Assembly: GCF_024756275.1 (NCBI RefSeq)
Contig: NZ_JANUGQ010000037.1
Coordinates: 1-64,000, forward strand
Reading direction: 5' to 3'
Source of the DNA: Streptomyces pyxinae
GTDB lineage: Bacteria; Actinomycetota; Actinomycetes; Streptomycetales; Streptomycetaceae
Length of the DNA stretch: 64,000 nt
The notes beneath the pieces are model-generated. The model was not told the origin of the DNA. It saw nothing but the letters and a program-made list of their open reading frames with translations, and did not search any database. The translations under genes and the position numbers were made by a program. Below are positions 42,898 through 51,506 of this stretch, piece by piece; positions within the stretch are counted from its first letter, which is position 1, and each line of letters begins with the position of its first letter.

Positions 42898-44700
42898 ATG
42901 ACGCTGACGAACCACCGCACCGAACCCGGGATCGTGCCCGAGGAGAGCGGCAACCTCACCGAGATGTCCTGGGACCCGATCACCCGGATCGTGGGCAGCC
43001 TGGGCATCCACACGAAGATCGACTTCAAGCAGAAGCGGGTCGCGGAGTGCTACAGCACCTCCTCGATCTTCCGCGGCTACAGCATCTTCATGAAGGGCAA
43101 GGACCCGCGCGACGCCCACTTCATCACCAGCCGCATCTGCGGTATCTGCGGCGACAACCACGCCACCTGCTCGGTGTACGCGCAGAACATGGCGTACGGG
43201 GTCGCGCCGCCGCACGTCGGTGAGTGGATCATCAACCTCGGTGAAGCGGCGGAGTACATGTTCGACCACAACATCTTCCAGGAGAACCTGGTCGGCGTGG
43301 ACTACTGCGAGAAAATGGTGCGGGAGACCAACCCCGGCGTGCTGGACCTGGCCGAGCGGACCGAGGCGCCGCACGCGCAGGACCACGGCTACCGCACCAT
43401 CGCGGACATCATGCGCTCGCTCAACCCGCTGGAGGGCGAGTTCTACCGGGAGGCGCTCCACGTCAGCCGGTACACCCGGGAGATGTTCTGTCTGATGGAA
43501 GGGCGGCACGTCCACCCGTCCACGCTCTACCCGGGCGGTGTGGGCACCCTCGCCACGGTGCAGCTGTTCACCGACTACCTGACCCGGCTCACCCGGTACG
43601 TCGAGTTCATGAAGCGGGTGGTCCCGCTCCACGACGACCTCTTCGACTTCTTCTACACCGCGCTGCCGGGGTACGAGAACGTCGGCCGGCGGCGGGTGCT
43701 GCTCGGCTGCTGGGGCGCGCTCAACGACCCGGAGTACTGCGACTTCACCTACGCCAACATGGCCGACTGGGGCCGGCGGATGTTCGTCACGCCCGGCGTG
43801 GTGGTCGACGGCGACCTGATCACCAACAGCCTGGTCGACATCAACCTCGGCATCCGCATCCTGCTCGGCTCCTCCTACTACGAGGACTGGACCGGCCAGG
43901 AGAAGTTCGTCGAGCGGGACCCGCTGGGCAACCCGGTGGACGAGCGCCACCCGTGGAACCAGCACACCATCCCGGCCCCGCAGAAGCGCGACTTCGACGA
44001 CAAGTACAGCTGGGTCATGTCCCCGCGCTGGTTCGACGGTACCGACCACCTGGCGCTGGACACCGGCGGCGGTCCCATCGCCCGCCTCTGGTCCACCGCG
44101 CTCTCCGGACTGGTCGACATCGGCTATGTCCAGGCCACCGGGCACAGTGTGAAGATCAACCTGCCGCGGACCCTGACCAAGCCGGAAAAGACACTGGAGT
44201 GGCACATCCCGCGGTGGAGCAACGCCCTGGAGCGCAACCGCGCCCGCACCTACTTCCAGGCGTACGCGGCCGCCGCCGCCCTGCACTTCGCCGAGCAGGC
44301 GATGGCCGAGGTCCGCGCCGGACGCACCCAGACCTGGGAGAAGTTCGACGTGCCGGACGAGTCCATCGGCTGCGGCTTCACCGAGGCGGTGCGCGGAGTG
44401 CTCTCCCACCACATGGTGATCCGGGACGGCAAGATCGCCAACTACCACCCGTACCCGCCGACCCCGTGGAACGGCAGCGTGCGGGACACCTACGGCACCC
44501 CGGGCCCGTACGAGGACGCGGTGCAGAACACACCGATCTTCGAGGAGAACCCGCCGGACGAGTTCAAGGGCATCGACATCATGCGCGCGGTGCGCAGCTT
44601 CGACCCGTGTCTGCCGTGCGGGGTGCACATGTACGTCGGCGGCGGACGGACCGTGGAGGAGACCCATATGCCGACCGGGCTGAGCGGATTCGGCGGCTGA
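42898..44700 (+). CDS. hhyL: Group 1h-like [NiFe]-hydrogenase large subunit
   Basis: A 600-residue catalytic subunit. The L1 motif RICGICGDNHATC and the L2 motif DPCLPCGVH supply the four Ni/Fe cysteines. A 20-residue C-terminal tail after the His (MYVGGGRTVEE onward) is the substrate of the maturation endopeptidase encoded at 48838. Length and motif spacing are normal for the group. In Streptomyces this enzyme oxidises H2 at atmospheric concentration and feeds the respiratory chain during starvation or sporulation. Confidence 0.96.
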   Translation: MTLTNHRTEPGIVPEESGNLTEMSWDPITRIVGSLGIHTKIDFKQKRVAECYSTSSIFRGYSIFMKGKDPRDAHFITSRICGICGDNHATCSVYAQNMAYGVAPPHVGEWIINLGEAAEYMFDHNIFQENLVGVDYCEKMVRETNPGVLDLAERTEAPHAQDHGYRTIADIMRSLNPLEGEFYREALHVSRYTREMFCLMEGRHVHPSTLYPGGVGTLATVQLFTDYLTRLTRYVEFMKRVVPLHDDLFDFFYTALPGYENVGRRRVLLGCWGALNDPEYCDFTYANMADWGRRMFVTPGVVVDGDLITNSLVDINLGIRILLGSSYYEDWTGQEKFVERDPLGNPVDERHPWNQHTIPAPQKRDFDDKYSWVMSPRWFDGTDHLALDTGGGPIARLWSTALSGLVDIGYVQATGHSVKINLPRTLTKPEKTLEWHIPRWSNALERNRARTYFQAYAAAAALHFAEQAMAEVRAGRTQTWEKFDVPDESIGCGFTEAVRGVLSHHMVIRDGKIANYHPYPPTPWNGSVRDTYGTPGPYEDAVQNTPIFEENPPDEFKGIDIMRAVRSFDPCLPCGVHMYVGGGRTVEETHMPTGLSGFGG

Positions 44701-44843
44701 GCCACCCCGCGCGGGGCGGTGTGAACGGACCCGTCCCGCGCGGCGGTACAGCCACGGAACGCCGGCCGTGACGGTGGCGGAATCCGACGGTGACGAGACG
44801 GCCGGTGAGACGGCGGCGGACAGCGGTGAGAGGCCGGTGACCC

Positions 44844-45836
44844 ATGGCGGCACAGTCCAGGGAGCAGCGGATCGGGGAACATGTGGCGGAACTGCTCGGC
44901 GCGCTCGACGAGGCCGCCGGAGCGGAGGCGCGGGACACCGCCGAGGAACTGGTGCGCTCACTGGTCGACTTCTACGGCGCCGGCATCGAGCGGGCCGTAC
45001 GGCTCCTCGGCGACGCTCCCCGGGAGGCCGATCCGGTGCGGGTGCTCGCCGACGACGAACTGGTCGGCGGGCTGCTGGTGCTGCACGATCTGCACCCCGA
45101 CGACACCCTGACCCGGGTGCGCCGGGCACTGGACGAGGTGCGGCCCTATCTGGGCTCGCACGCCGGGGACGTGGACATCACGGGCCTGGAGGGCGAGACG
45201 CTCTCGCTGGCGCTGCGCGGGAGTTGTGACGGCTGTCCGTCCTCCGCGCAGACCGTGCGCTGGACCATCGAGGAGGCCGTCGCCCGGCTGGCTCCCGAGA
45301 TCGCGACCGTCGAGGTGGACGGCGTACCGGAGCAGGGGCCCTCGCCGGACCGGGAGCCGCAGTTGCTCCAGATCATGTCCGGGCCGCCGGGCGAGGGCCA
45401 CCCGGTGACGGCCGGCGGCCCCGGGGACGCGGGAGCCACGGCAGTCACGGGAGCCACCGAGGAGGAGGCCGAGTGGCACGAGCTGGCCGCGCCCGCGCCG
45501 GTACGGGACGGGGAGACGGCGCTACGCGATGTGGCCGGGGTGCCGGTGCTGCTGATCCGGTTGCCGGGCGGCCTCTACGCCTACCGGGACCACTGTCCCG
45601 CCTGCGGCGCCCGGCTCGGCGCGGGCCGGCTGGAGCAGGCCGACGGTACGGCCCTGCTGCGCTGCCCCGGCTGCCCGGCCGCGTACGACGTCCGGCACGC
45701 CGGGCGGGGGGTGGCCGGCGGCCACGGAGACCCGGGGGCGCCGGCCCATCTGGAGCCGGTGCCGCTGCTGGAGAAGGACCACGTGGTACGGGTCGCCCTG
45801 CCCCGGGCCCGGGTCCCGGCGGGGGCCCGGCCATGA
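44844..45836 (+). CDS. NifU-like and Rieske-like two-domain Fe-S accessory protein
   Basis: A 330-residue protein. Residues 85-150 form a NifU C-terminal-like domain with C128-D-G-C131. Residues 225-325 have a Rieske-like fold, but its ligands are C251-P-A-C254 and C274-P-G-C277, with no CxH/CxxH His pair, so a rubredoxin- or zinc-type site is more likely. It is probably an electron carrier for, or cluster donor to, the hydrogenase. GAGAGG precedes the ATG, and the end overlaps the next gene (ATGA). Homologues accompany hhySL in actinobacteria. Confidence 0.85.
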   Translation: MAAQSREQRIGEHVAELLGALDEAAGAEARDTAEELVRSLVDFYGAGIERAVRLLGDAPREADPVRVLADDELVGGLLVLHDLHPDDTLTRVRRALDEVRPYLGSHAGDVDITGLEGETLSLALRGSCDGCPSSAQTVRWTIEEAVARLAPEIATVEVDGVPEQGPSPDREPQLLQIMSGPPGEGHPVTAGGPGDAGATAVTGATEEEAEWHELAAPAPVRDGETALRDVAGVPVLLIRLPGGLYAYRDHCPACGARLGAGRLEQADGTALLRCPGCPAAYDVRHAGRGVAGGHGDPGAPAHLEPVPLLEKDHVVRVALPRARVPAGARP

Positions 45837-46543
45837 CCGTCCAGGGCGGGCGTCCGGGTCCCGGCGGGGGCCCGGCGACGACCGTCCCGGCCGGGCTCCG
45901 GAGGTTCACCGAGCGGCCCGCGCCGAAGGACGAACGGTGCGAACTGTGCGCCGCGCCCCTCACCCCGGCCGGCCACCGGCACCTGGTGGACACCGGCAGG
46001 CGCAGCCTGAAGTGCGCCTGCACCGGCTGCCATCTGCTCTTCACCCGGCCGGGCGCGGGCGGCGGCCGGTTCCTGGCGGTGCCCGACCGGTACCTCCACG
46101 ACCCGGACTTCGCCTTCACCGAGGGTGATTGGACCGCGCTCCAGATCCCGGTGGGCCTGGCCTTCCTCTTCCGCAACGCGGCGCTCGACCGGTACGCCGT
46201 CTTCTACCCGAGCCCGGTCGGGGCCACCGAGAGCGAGCTGGACCCCGGTCTGTGGGACGCGCTGCTCGGCCGCACCCGGCTGGCCGCGTTGCTGGAGCCG
46301 GACGTGGAGGCGCTGCTGCTGCACTGCGAGCGCGGCGAGCCGACCTCCTGCCATCTGGTGCCGGTGGACGTCTGCTACGAGCTGGTCGGACGGATGCGGC
46401 TGCACTGGCAGGGCTTCGACGGCGGCGCCGAGGCCCGGTCCGACCTGGCGGACTTCTTCGGCCAGGTCCAAGACCGGGCACGGGCCCTGGAGCCCCTGGC
46501 CACCCGGCGGGCGGACGGGGCGGACGGGGAGGGCGGCGCATGA
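45833..46543 (+). CDS. DUF5947 family hydrogenase-cluster protein
   Basis: A 236-residue protein. Two cysteine pairs near the N-terminus (CELC about residues 36-39 and CACTGC about 60-65) look like a zinc or Fe-S ribbon. The rest is a mixed alpha/beta domain (GDWTALQIPVGLAFLF, FYPSPVGATESEL, CYELVGRMRLHWQGFDGG). DUF5947 genes are conserved beside group 1h hydrogenases; role unknown, perhaps assembly. Four-base overlaps on both sides place it firmly in the operon. Confidence 0.85.
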   Translation: MTVQGGRPGPGGGPATTVPAGLRRFTERPAPKDERCELCAAPLTPAGHRHLVDTGRRSLKCACTGCHLLFTRPGAGGGRFLAVPDRYLHDPDFAFTEGDWTALQIPVGLAFLFRNAALDRYAVFYPSPVGATESELDPGLWDALLGRTRLAALLEPDVEALLLHCERGEPTSCHLVPVDVCYELVGRMRLHWQGFDGGAEARSDLADFFGQVQDRARALEPLATRRADGADGEGGA

Positions 46544-47199
46544 CGGACCTCCACTTCGCCTGTACCGGCGCGCGTCCCGAACCGTACGGGGCCGGGCCGA
46601 CGCTGCTGTTCGGGCTGCGGGTCGAGGAGGCCGACCACCAGCCGGTGCACGCCGTCGTGCTGCGCTGCCAGATCCGGATCGAGCCGCACCAGCGGCGCTA
46701 CGCACCCGAGGAACAGGAGCGGCTGGGCGATCTGTTCGGCACCCCCGAGCGCTGGGGAACCACCCTGAAACCGGTGCAGTTCGCCCATGCCGCCACGGTG
46801 GTGCCCGGCTTCGACGGGGTCACCGAGATCGACCTGCCGGTGCCCTGCACGTACGACACCGAGGTGGCCTCCGCCAGCTATTTCCGTGCCCTCTCCGGCG
46901 GCGAGATCCCGCTGCTGCTGCTCTTCTCGGGGACGGTGTTCTCCGGACCCCGGGGTTTCCACGCCGAGCCGATCCCCTGGCACACCGAGACCGGTTACCG
47001 GATGCCGGTGGCGGTGTGGCAGCGGATGATGGCCGACTGCTTCCCCAACTCGGCCTGGCTGAGGCTGCGTTCGGACTGCCTTGAGGAACTGCGCCGCTTC
47101 CGGTCCGCCCGTGCCCTGCCGTCCTGGGAGGACACCTTCGCGACCCTGCTGCGAGAGGTGGGGGATTCCCGGGGAGCGGGGGAGGGGTGGTTGTCATGA
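46540..47199 (+). CDS. DUF6084 family hydrogenase-cluster protein
   Basis: A 219-residue protein without Cys clusters or membrane segments. Blocks such as CQIRIEPHQRRYAPEEQERL, DLFGTPERWGTTLKP and MPVAVWQRMMADCFPN are typical of DUF6084, a family found only with actinobacterial hydrogenase loci as far as I recall. It starts inside the previous stop (ATGA) and overlaps the next gene in the same way. Function unknown. Confidence 0.83.
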   Translation: MTDLHFACTGARPEPYGAGPTLLFGLRVEEADHQPVHAVVLRCQIRIEPHQRRYAPEEQERLGDLFGTPERWGTTLKPVQFAHAATVVPGFDGVTEIDLPVPCTYDTEVASASYFRALSGGEIPLLLLFSGTVFSGPRGFHAEPIPWHTETGYRMPVAVWQRMMADCFPNSAWLRLRSDCLEELRRFRSARALPSWEDTFATLLREVGDSRGAGEGWLS

Positions 47200-48854
47200 C
47201 GGAACGGACGCCGAAGGCGGGACGGACGGAGACACCCGTGGCCCCGGGCGCCACCGGGGACGCGGCGAACGCGGCGGACGCGGCGAATGTGCCGGACGCG
47301 GCGGACGTGGCGGACGTGTTCGCGCGGGCGCGGGCGGTGGCCGACGCGGTGCTCTTCGAGGGCTATGTGCTCTACCCGTACCGGGCGTCGGCGCGGAAGA
47401 ACCAACTGCGCTGGCAGTTCGGCGTGCTGGCCCCGCCCGGCCGGGCCGCCGCGCTCGGTGAGCGGACCGTCCAGCGCACCGTGTGCCTGCTGGAGCCGCG
47501 CGGCGCCGAGCGGCTGGAGATCGAGCTGCGGTTCCTGCGGGTGCGGCGGCGTACCGTCGAGCGCGCCGACGCGGACGGACCCGGTGGCGGCCATGCCGGT
47601 ACCCATACGGCCGTCCCCGAGCTGGAGCTGCCGGACCGGGTGCTGGTCCCCTGGGACGAGGCCGCCGAGGAGCGGGTCACCCTGCATGTCCCGCCCGCCG
47701 CGCTGGCCGGACCCGAGGCCCACCGGCACACCGTGCGGTTCGAGCTGAGCGGCGGCACCGCGTACGAGCCGGTCACCGGGCCGGACGGCCACCGGGTGGT
47801 CGGCCGGCTGGTGCGGCGGACCGCCCGGCTCACCGGCGAGGTCCGGCCGGTGCTGGAGCCGCTGCCGGGCCCGTACGGGGTGGCCAGGCTGACGGTGGAG
47901 GTCCGCAACACGACCCCCGAACCGGGGGACGAGCATCCGTCGTCCCCGGTCGCGACCGGTGACGGGGCCGCGGCCGGGGACCCGGGGAGCGGCCCGGGGC
48001 CGAGCGACGACGAGCGGGCCGCCGGCCGGGCGGACGCCCTGCCGTGCTGCATGCTCGGCACCCATCTGCTGCTGGCCGCGCCGGGCGGGCGGTTCCTGTC
48101 GATGACCGATCCGCCCGAGTGGGCCGCGCCGCTCGCCCGGGAGTGCCGCAGCGAGGGTGCCTGGCCGGTGCTGGCCGGGCCCGCCGGCCGGTCGGACGTG
48201 CTGCTCTCCTCCCCGATCATCCTGGAGGACCACGCCGAGCTGGCGGCCGAGAGCCCCGGACCGCTCTACGACGCCACCGAGATCGACGAGATACTCTCGC
48301 TGCGCACGGCGGCCCTCACCGAGCGGGAGAAGCGCGAGGCACGCGGCACCGACCCGCGCGCGGCCGAGGTGATCGACCTGGTGGACGGGCTGCCCCAGGA
48401 GCTGGCGGAACGGCTGCACGGCGCCATCCGGGAGTTCACCGGTGGCACCGGGGAGTCGGGCGGTGACCGGGACCCCTCGGCCGGAGGCCGCCGCCCGGCC
48501 GGACTCACCCTGCCCGGCGGCTCCGGCCACCCCTGGTGGGACCCGCAGCGGGACCCGGAGGCGGCCGACACCCCGGAGTCGGTGGTGGTGGACGGCCGGG
48601 AGGTCGGCGCCGGGAGCCGGGTGCGCCTGCGGCCGGGGCTGCGCCGCTCGGACGCCCAGGACCTCTTCCTGGCCGGCCGGGCGGCCACGGTGGAGACGGT
48701 GCTCCGGGATCTGGACGGCGAGATCCATCTGGCGGTGGTGGTGGACGGCGACCCGGGCTCCGACGTGCGCCGGGTCCAGGGCCGCTTTCTGTACTTCCGG
48801 CCGGACGAGGTGGTCCCGCTGGACGAGCGGAGGCACGATGACGACTCCCCGTGA
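47196..48854 (+). CDS. Large hydrogenase-cluster protein of unknown function
   Basis: A 552-residue protein that I cannot assign to a named domain. Residues 30-250 look like a beta-rich domain (VLFEGYVLYPYRASARKNQLRW region; RFELSGGTAYEPVTG), residues 285-420 an alpha/beta region (CCMLGTHLLLAAPGGRFLSM, SPIILEDHAELA), and residues 460-545 a small SH3-like barrel (VGAGSRVRLRPG, EVVPLDERRH). These are joined by disordered Gly/Asp linkers. The ATG at 47196 overlaps the upstream stop. It must serve the hydrogenase, since it lies between its accessory genes and protease. Confidence 0.8.
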   Translation: MTERTPKAGRTETPVAPGATGDAANAADAANVPDAADVADVFARARAVADAVLFEGYVLYPYRASARKNQLRWQFGVLAPPGRAAALGERTVQRTVCLLEPRGAERLEIELRFLRVRRRTVERADADGPGGGHAGTHTAVPELELPDRVLVPWDEAAEERVTLHVPPAALAGPEAHRHTVRFELSGGTAYEPVTGPDGHRVVGRLVRRTARLTGEVRPVLEPLPGPYGVARLTVEVRNTTPEPGDEHPSSPVATGDGAAAGDPGSGPGPSDDERAAGRADALPCCMLGTHLLLAAPGGRFLSMTDPPEWAAPLARECRSEGAWPVLAGPAGRSDVLLSSPIILEDHAELAAESPGPLYDATEIDEILSLRTAALTEREKREARGTDPRAAEVIDLVDGLPQELAERLHGAIREFTGGTGESGGDRDPSAGGRRPAGLTLPGGSGHPWWDPQRDPEAADTPESVVVDGREVGAGSRVRLRPGLRRSDAQDLFLAGRAATVETVLRDLDGEIHLAVVVDGDPGSDVRRVQGRFLYFRPDEVVPLDERRHDDDSP

Positions 48855-49443
48855 TCGCGCAGTGTCCGACCTGCCGGGCCGCACCCTGGTGGCCGGGGTC
48901 GGCAACATCTTCCTGGGCGACGACGGCTTCGGCGTCGAGACGGTGCAGCGGCTGGCCCGGCTCCCGGCCCCGGCGGGCGTCGGTGCCATGGGGGACGTCG
49001 GGGCCATTGAATACATGGACGTGGGCATCCGGGGCGTCCACCTCGCCTACCGGCTGCTGGAGGGCTACCGCCATCTGGTGCTGGTGGACGCCCTGGCCCG
49101 GGGAGCCGAGCCGGGCACCCTGTGCGTGCTGGACGCCACCGAGGAGGTCACGGGGGAGGCCCCCGACTCCCCGGCGGGCCCGGCCGGCCCTGCGGTGGAC
49201 GCGCACGCCCTGGACCCGGCGGCGGTGCTGCGGCTGATCCGGGGCCTGCACCGCTCGCTCGGCGCGGCGGCCCCGGCCGAGGTCCATGTGGTCGGCTGCG
49301 AGCCCCGGGACACGGACGAGGCCATCGGGCTCTCCCCGCCGGTGGCGGCGGCGGTGCCCCGGGCGATGGAGCTCGTCACCCGGCTGACGACCGGGTGCGG
49401 TGTCCGGACCACCGAACCGGCCGGACGGAGTCGAATGGACTGA
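48838..49443 (+). CDS. Hydrogenase maturation endopeptidase (HyaD/HupD type)
   Basis: A 201-residue protease. GVGNIFLGDDGFG at the N-terminus carries the nickel-binding acidic residue, and the conserved second acidic (EYMDVG) and His (VHVVGCEPRDTDEAIGLS region) follow. It removes the C-terminal tail of HhyL once Ni and Fe are in place. It overlaps the previous gene by 17 bases. The C-terminal 15 residues are variable. Confidence 0.93.
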   Translation: MTTPRDRAVSDLPGRTLVAGVGNIFLGDDGFGVETVQRLARLPAPAGVGAMGDVGAIEYMDVGIRGVHLAYRLLEGYRHLVLVDALARGAEPGTLCVLDATEEVTGEAPDSPAGPAGPAVDAHALDPAAVLRLIRGLHRSLGAAAPAEVHVVGCEPRDTDEAIGLSPPVAAAVPRAMELVTRLTTGCGVRTTEPAGRSRMD

Positions 49444-49502
49444 CGGCACGTACTGGACCGACGGAGTTGAAGAGAACGACGGAATCGATGAAGGAGGCGG
49501 GC

Positions 49503-49607
49503 ATGGTCCGCACCTGGATGGCGGCGGCGGCCGCCCTGGCCGCGCTCTACGCGGGCGTACGGGCGCTCCCCGACATACGGCGCTATCTGCGCATGCGCAG
49601 CATGTGA
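49503..49607 (+). CDS. DUF6893-like 34-residue membrane protein
   Basis: A 34-residue protein: one hydrophobic helix (AAAALAALYAGVRAL) followed by a basic tail (RRYLRMRSM). This pattern fits the DUF6893 small proteins found with actinobacterial hydrogenase genes. AAGGAGG lies six bases before the ATG at 49503. It may tether or stabilise the hydrogenase at the membrane; this is inference. Confidence 0.75.
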   Translation: MVRTWMAAAAALAALYAGVRALPDIRRYLRMRSM

Positions 49608-49689
49608 CGGGACGGGACGGGACAGAACGGAACGGGGCCTCGACGGGACTCCACAGGAGAGGGAGGCACGGGAGGTGGAACCAGTGGAG

Positions 49690-50073
49690 CTAGTGGTGAG
49701 GGCCGCCCGGCGGGTGGGCCAGCGGGGCCGCCGGATCGACCGCCCGGTACCGCTTCAGGAAGACATGGAGGGTGTCGTGCAGCTCGCCCAGCCGGGCCGA
49801 CCAGAGGGCCAGCTCGGCGTCCCCCTCCGGGGTGAGCCGGTACTCGCGCCGGGCCGGGCCCGTGCCGGTCGCGCGCCAGCGGGAGGCGATGGCCCCGCAC
49901 TCCTCCATGGACCTCAGCAGCCGGTAGACATGCGCCGAGTCGGCGCCCGGCCAGCCGAACTCCCGGAGCCGCTGTACCAGCTCGTACCCGTGGCCGGGCC
50001 GCTCGGCGAGCAGCAGCAGCACCACGGGGGCCAGCAGGGCGCGTCGTTCGTTCTCGTGGCTCACACGGTTCAC
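49690..50073 (-). CDS. PadR-family transcriptional regulator
   Basis: A 127-residue protein with the PadR winged helix (LAERPGHGYELVQRLREFG, AHVYRLLRSMEECGAI, RREYRLTPEGDAEL) and a short C-terminal dimerisation helix. It is reversed between the hydrogenase and hyp operons and divergent from hypA. A GTG at 50073 or 50064 is the start; the former is given. It probably controls hypA-E and itself through the palindrome in between. Confidence 0.87.
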   Translation of the reverse strand: MNRVSHENERRALLAPVVLLLLAERPGHGYELVQRLREFGWPGADSAHVYRLLRSMEECGAIASRWRATGTGPARREYRLTPEGDAELALWSARLGELHDTLHVFLKRYRAVDPAAPLAHPPGGPHH

Positions 50074-50134
50074 CAGGACCCGGGCTCGGCGCCGCCTCCG
50101 GCACGCGCGACACGTGCCGTACGGGCGATCTGTG

Positions 50135-50146
50135 CCGTACGTACGG
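50135..50146. promoter_or_regulatory. Palindrome between padR-type gene and hypA
   Basis: Perfect 12-base palindrome CCGTACGTACGG, with a related GTGCCGTAC word at 50114-50122. It lies 62 bases from the PadR start and 97 from hypA, so it is a candidate PadR operator serving both directions. Confidence 0.5.
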
Positions 50147-50242
50147 TATGCGCACCTCACGGTAGTCCGGCCGCCCCGCCCCGGCCAGTCGGTGACCGGG
50201 GCGCCACGGGGCCCCGGCGGATACCGGGGGGAGGGCCGGACC

Positions 50243-50689
50243 GTGCATGAGCTGTCGATCGCGGTGGAGGCGGTGGCGCGGATCGAGGAGGCCCTGGACA
50301 GGCGGGAGAGGTCCGGAGCGGACGACGGGACCGGCCGCGTCACGGGAGTAACCCTGCGGATCGGGGAACTCGCCGGGGTGGTGCCGGACGCCCTGCGGTT
50401 CGCGTTCGACATCGCCACCGAGTCCACCCGGCTGGCCGGGGCACGGCTGGAGATCGAGACCGTGCGGGGCCTCGGGCGCTGTCCGGCCTGCGGGCGTACG
50501 GAACCCACCGGACTGCCACCGCTGCTGTGGTGCGAACCGTGCGGCACGGCCCGCGAGGTACTGGCCGGCCGTGAACTGGAGATCGCGTGCGTGGAACTCG
50601 CCGGACCGGCGGTGGCCGCCGGGGCGGCGGACGGCGCGCGGGAGCCGGGGGACCCGATCCGGGAGGCGAATCATGTGCCGCACCGTTGA
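50243..50689 (+). CDS. hypA: Hydrogenase nickel-incorporation protein HypA
   Basis: A 148-residue protein. It starts with the essential MHELS (nickel ligand H2) and has the zinc site C80-x2-C83 and C97-x2-C100. HypA hands Ni to the large subunit with HypB. The start is GTG at 50243 since the His must be residue 2; GGGGAGGG lies upstream. The C-terminal 28 residues extend beyond typical HypA. It overlaps hypB by 17 bases. Confidence 0.96.
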   Translation: MHELSIAVEAVARIEEALDRRERSGADDGTGRVTGVTLRIGELAGVVPDALRFAFDIATESTRLAGARLEIETVRGLGRCPACGRTEPTGLPPLLWCEPCGTAREVLAGRELEIACVELAGPAVAAGAADGAREPGDPIREANHVPHR

Positions 50690-51506
50690 CCTGCACCAGG
50701 CCGTGCTGGCGAAGAACGACGAGCGGGCCGTCGCGCTGCGCGAGCGGCTCGCCGCCCGGGGCACCGCCTCGGTCAATCTGCTGTCCAGCCCCGGCAGCGG
50801 CAAGACGGCGCTGCTCGAACACCTGCTGGCCCGGTGCGCGGCCGACGGCCTGCCCGCGGCCGCCGTCACCGCCGACCTCGCCACCGAGAACGACGCCACC
50901 CGGCTCGCCCGGTCCGGCGCCCCGGTGCGGCAGATCCTCACCGACGGGCTCTGCCATCTGGAGGCCGGGATGCTCGGCCGCCATCTGGACGGCTGGCTGC
51001 CGGAGGAGACCGCCGTGCTCTTCGTGGAGAACGTCGGCAATCTGGTCTGCCCGGCCTCCTACGACCTGGGGGAGACGCTCCGGGTGGTGCTGGCCTCGGT
51101 CACCGAGGGCGAGGACAAGCCGCTGAAGTATCCGACCGCCTTCGGTCTCGCCAATGCCGTGGTGATCACCAAGACGGACATCGCGGAGGCGGTGGAGTTC
51201 GACCGGGCGGCCTTTCTGCGCAACGTCCGGCAGGTCAACCCGGGTGTTCCGGTCCTGGAGACCTCGGCACGCACCGGCGAGGGGACGGCGGAGCTGCTGG
51301 AACTGATCCTGCGCTGCCGCTCGGGCGACCGGCCGGTGCACCGGCCCGCCCTGGCGGCGCGGCACGAACCACTGCTCCACCACCGCCACGAGGACGACGC
51401 CGACGCCGGCCATGACCACGGTCATGGTCACGACCACGGTGGCGGTGACGGTCACGGCCGTGGCCACCGGCACGCGCCCGCCCGGCAGGGGGCCGGGGCG
51501 CCATGA
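50673..51506 (+). CDS. hypB: Hydrogenase/urease nickel-incorporation GTPase HypB
   Basis: A 277-residue SIMIBI GTPase with Walker A SPGSGKT (K44), the metal-site block ENVGNLVCP and NVRQVNPGVPVLETSARTGEG. The His-rich nickel-storage tract, usually N-terminal, is at the C-terminus here (residues about 228-270, HHRHEDDADAGHDHGHGHDH and on). The N-terminus keeps only a MCRTVDL cap. GGGAGG precedes the ATG. It overlaps hypF by four bases. Confidence 0.95.
   Translation: MCRTVDLHQAVLAKNDERAVALRERLAARGTASVNLLSSPGSGKTALLEHLLARCAADGLPAAAVTADLATENDATRLARSGAPVRQILTDGLCHLEAGMLGRHLDGWLPEETAVLFVENVGNLVCPASYDLGETLRVVLASVTEGEDKPLKYPTAFGLANAVVITKTDIAEAVEFDRAAFLRNVRQVNPGVPVLETSARTGEGTAELLELILRCRSGDRPVHRPALAARHEPLLHHRHEDDADAGHDHGHGHDHGGGDGHGRGHRHAPARQGAGAP

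Noticed and set aside
44768..45229. 153-codon frame ahead of and overlapping the NifU/Rieske-like gene
   Set aside because: Arg/Gly-rich shadow; the 330-codon frame has the CxxC motifs.
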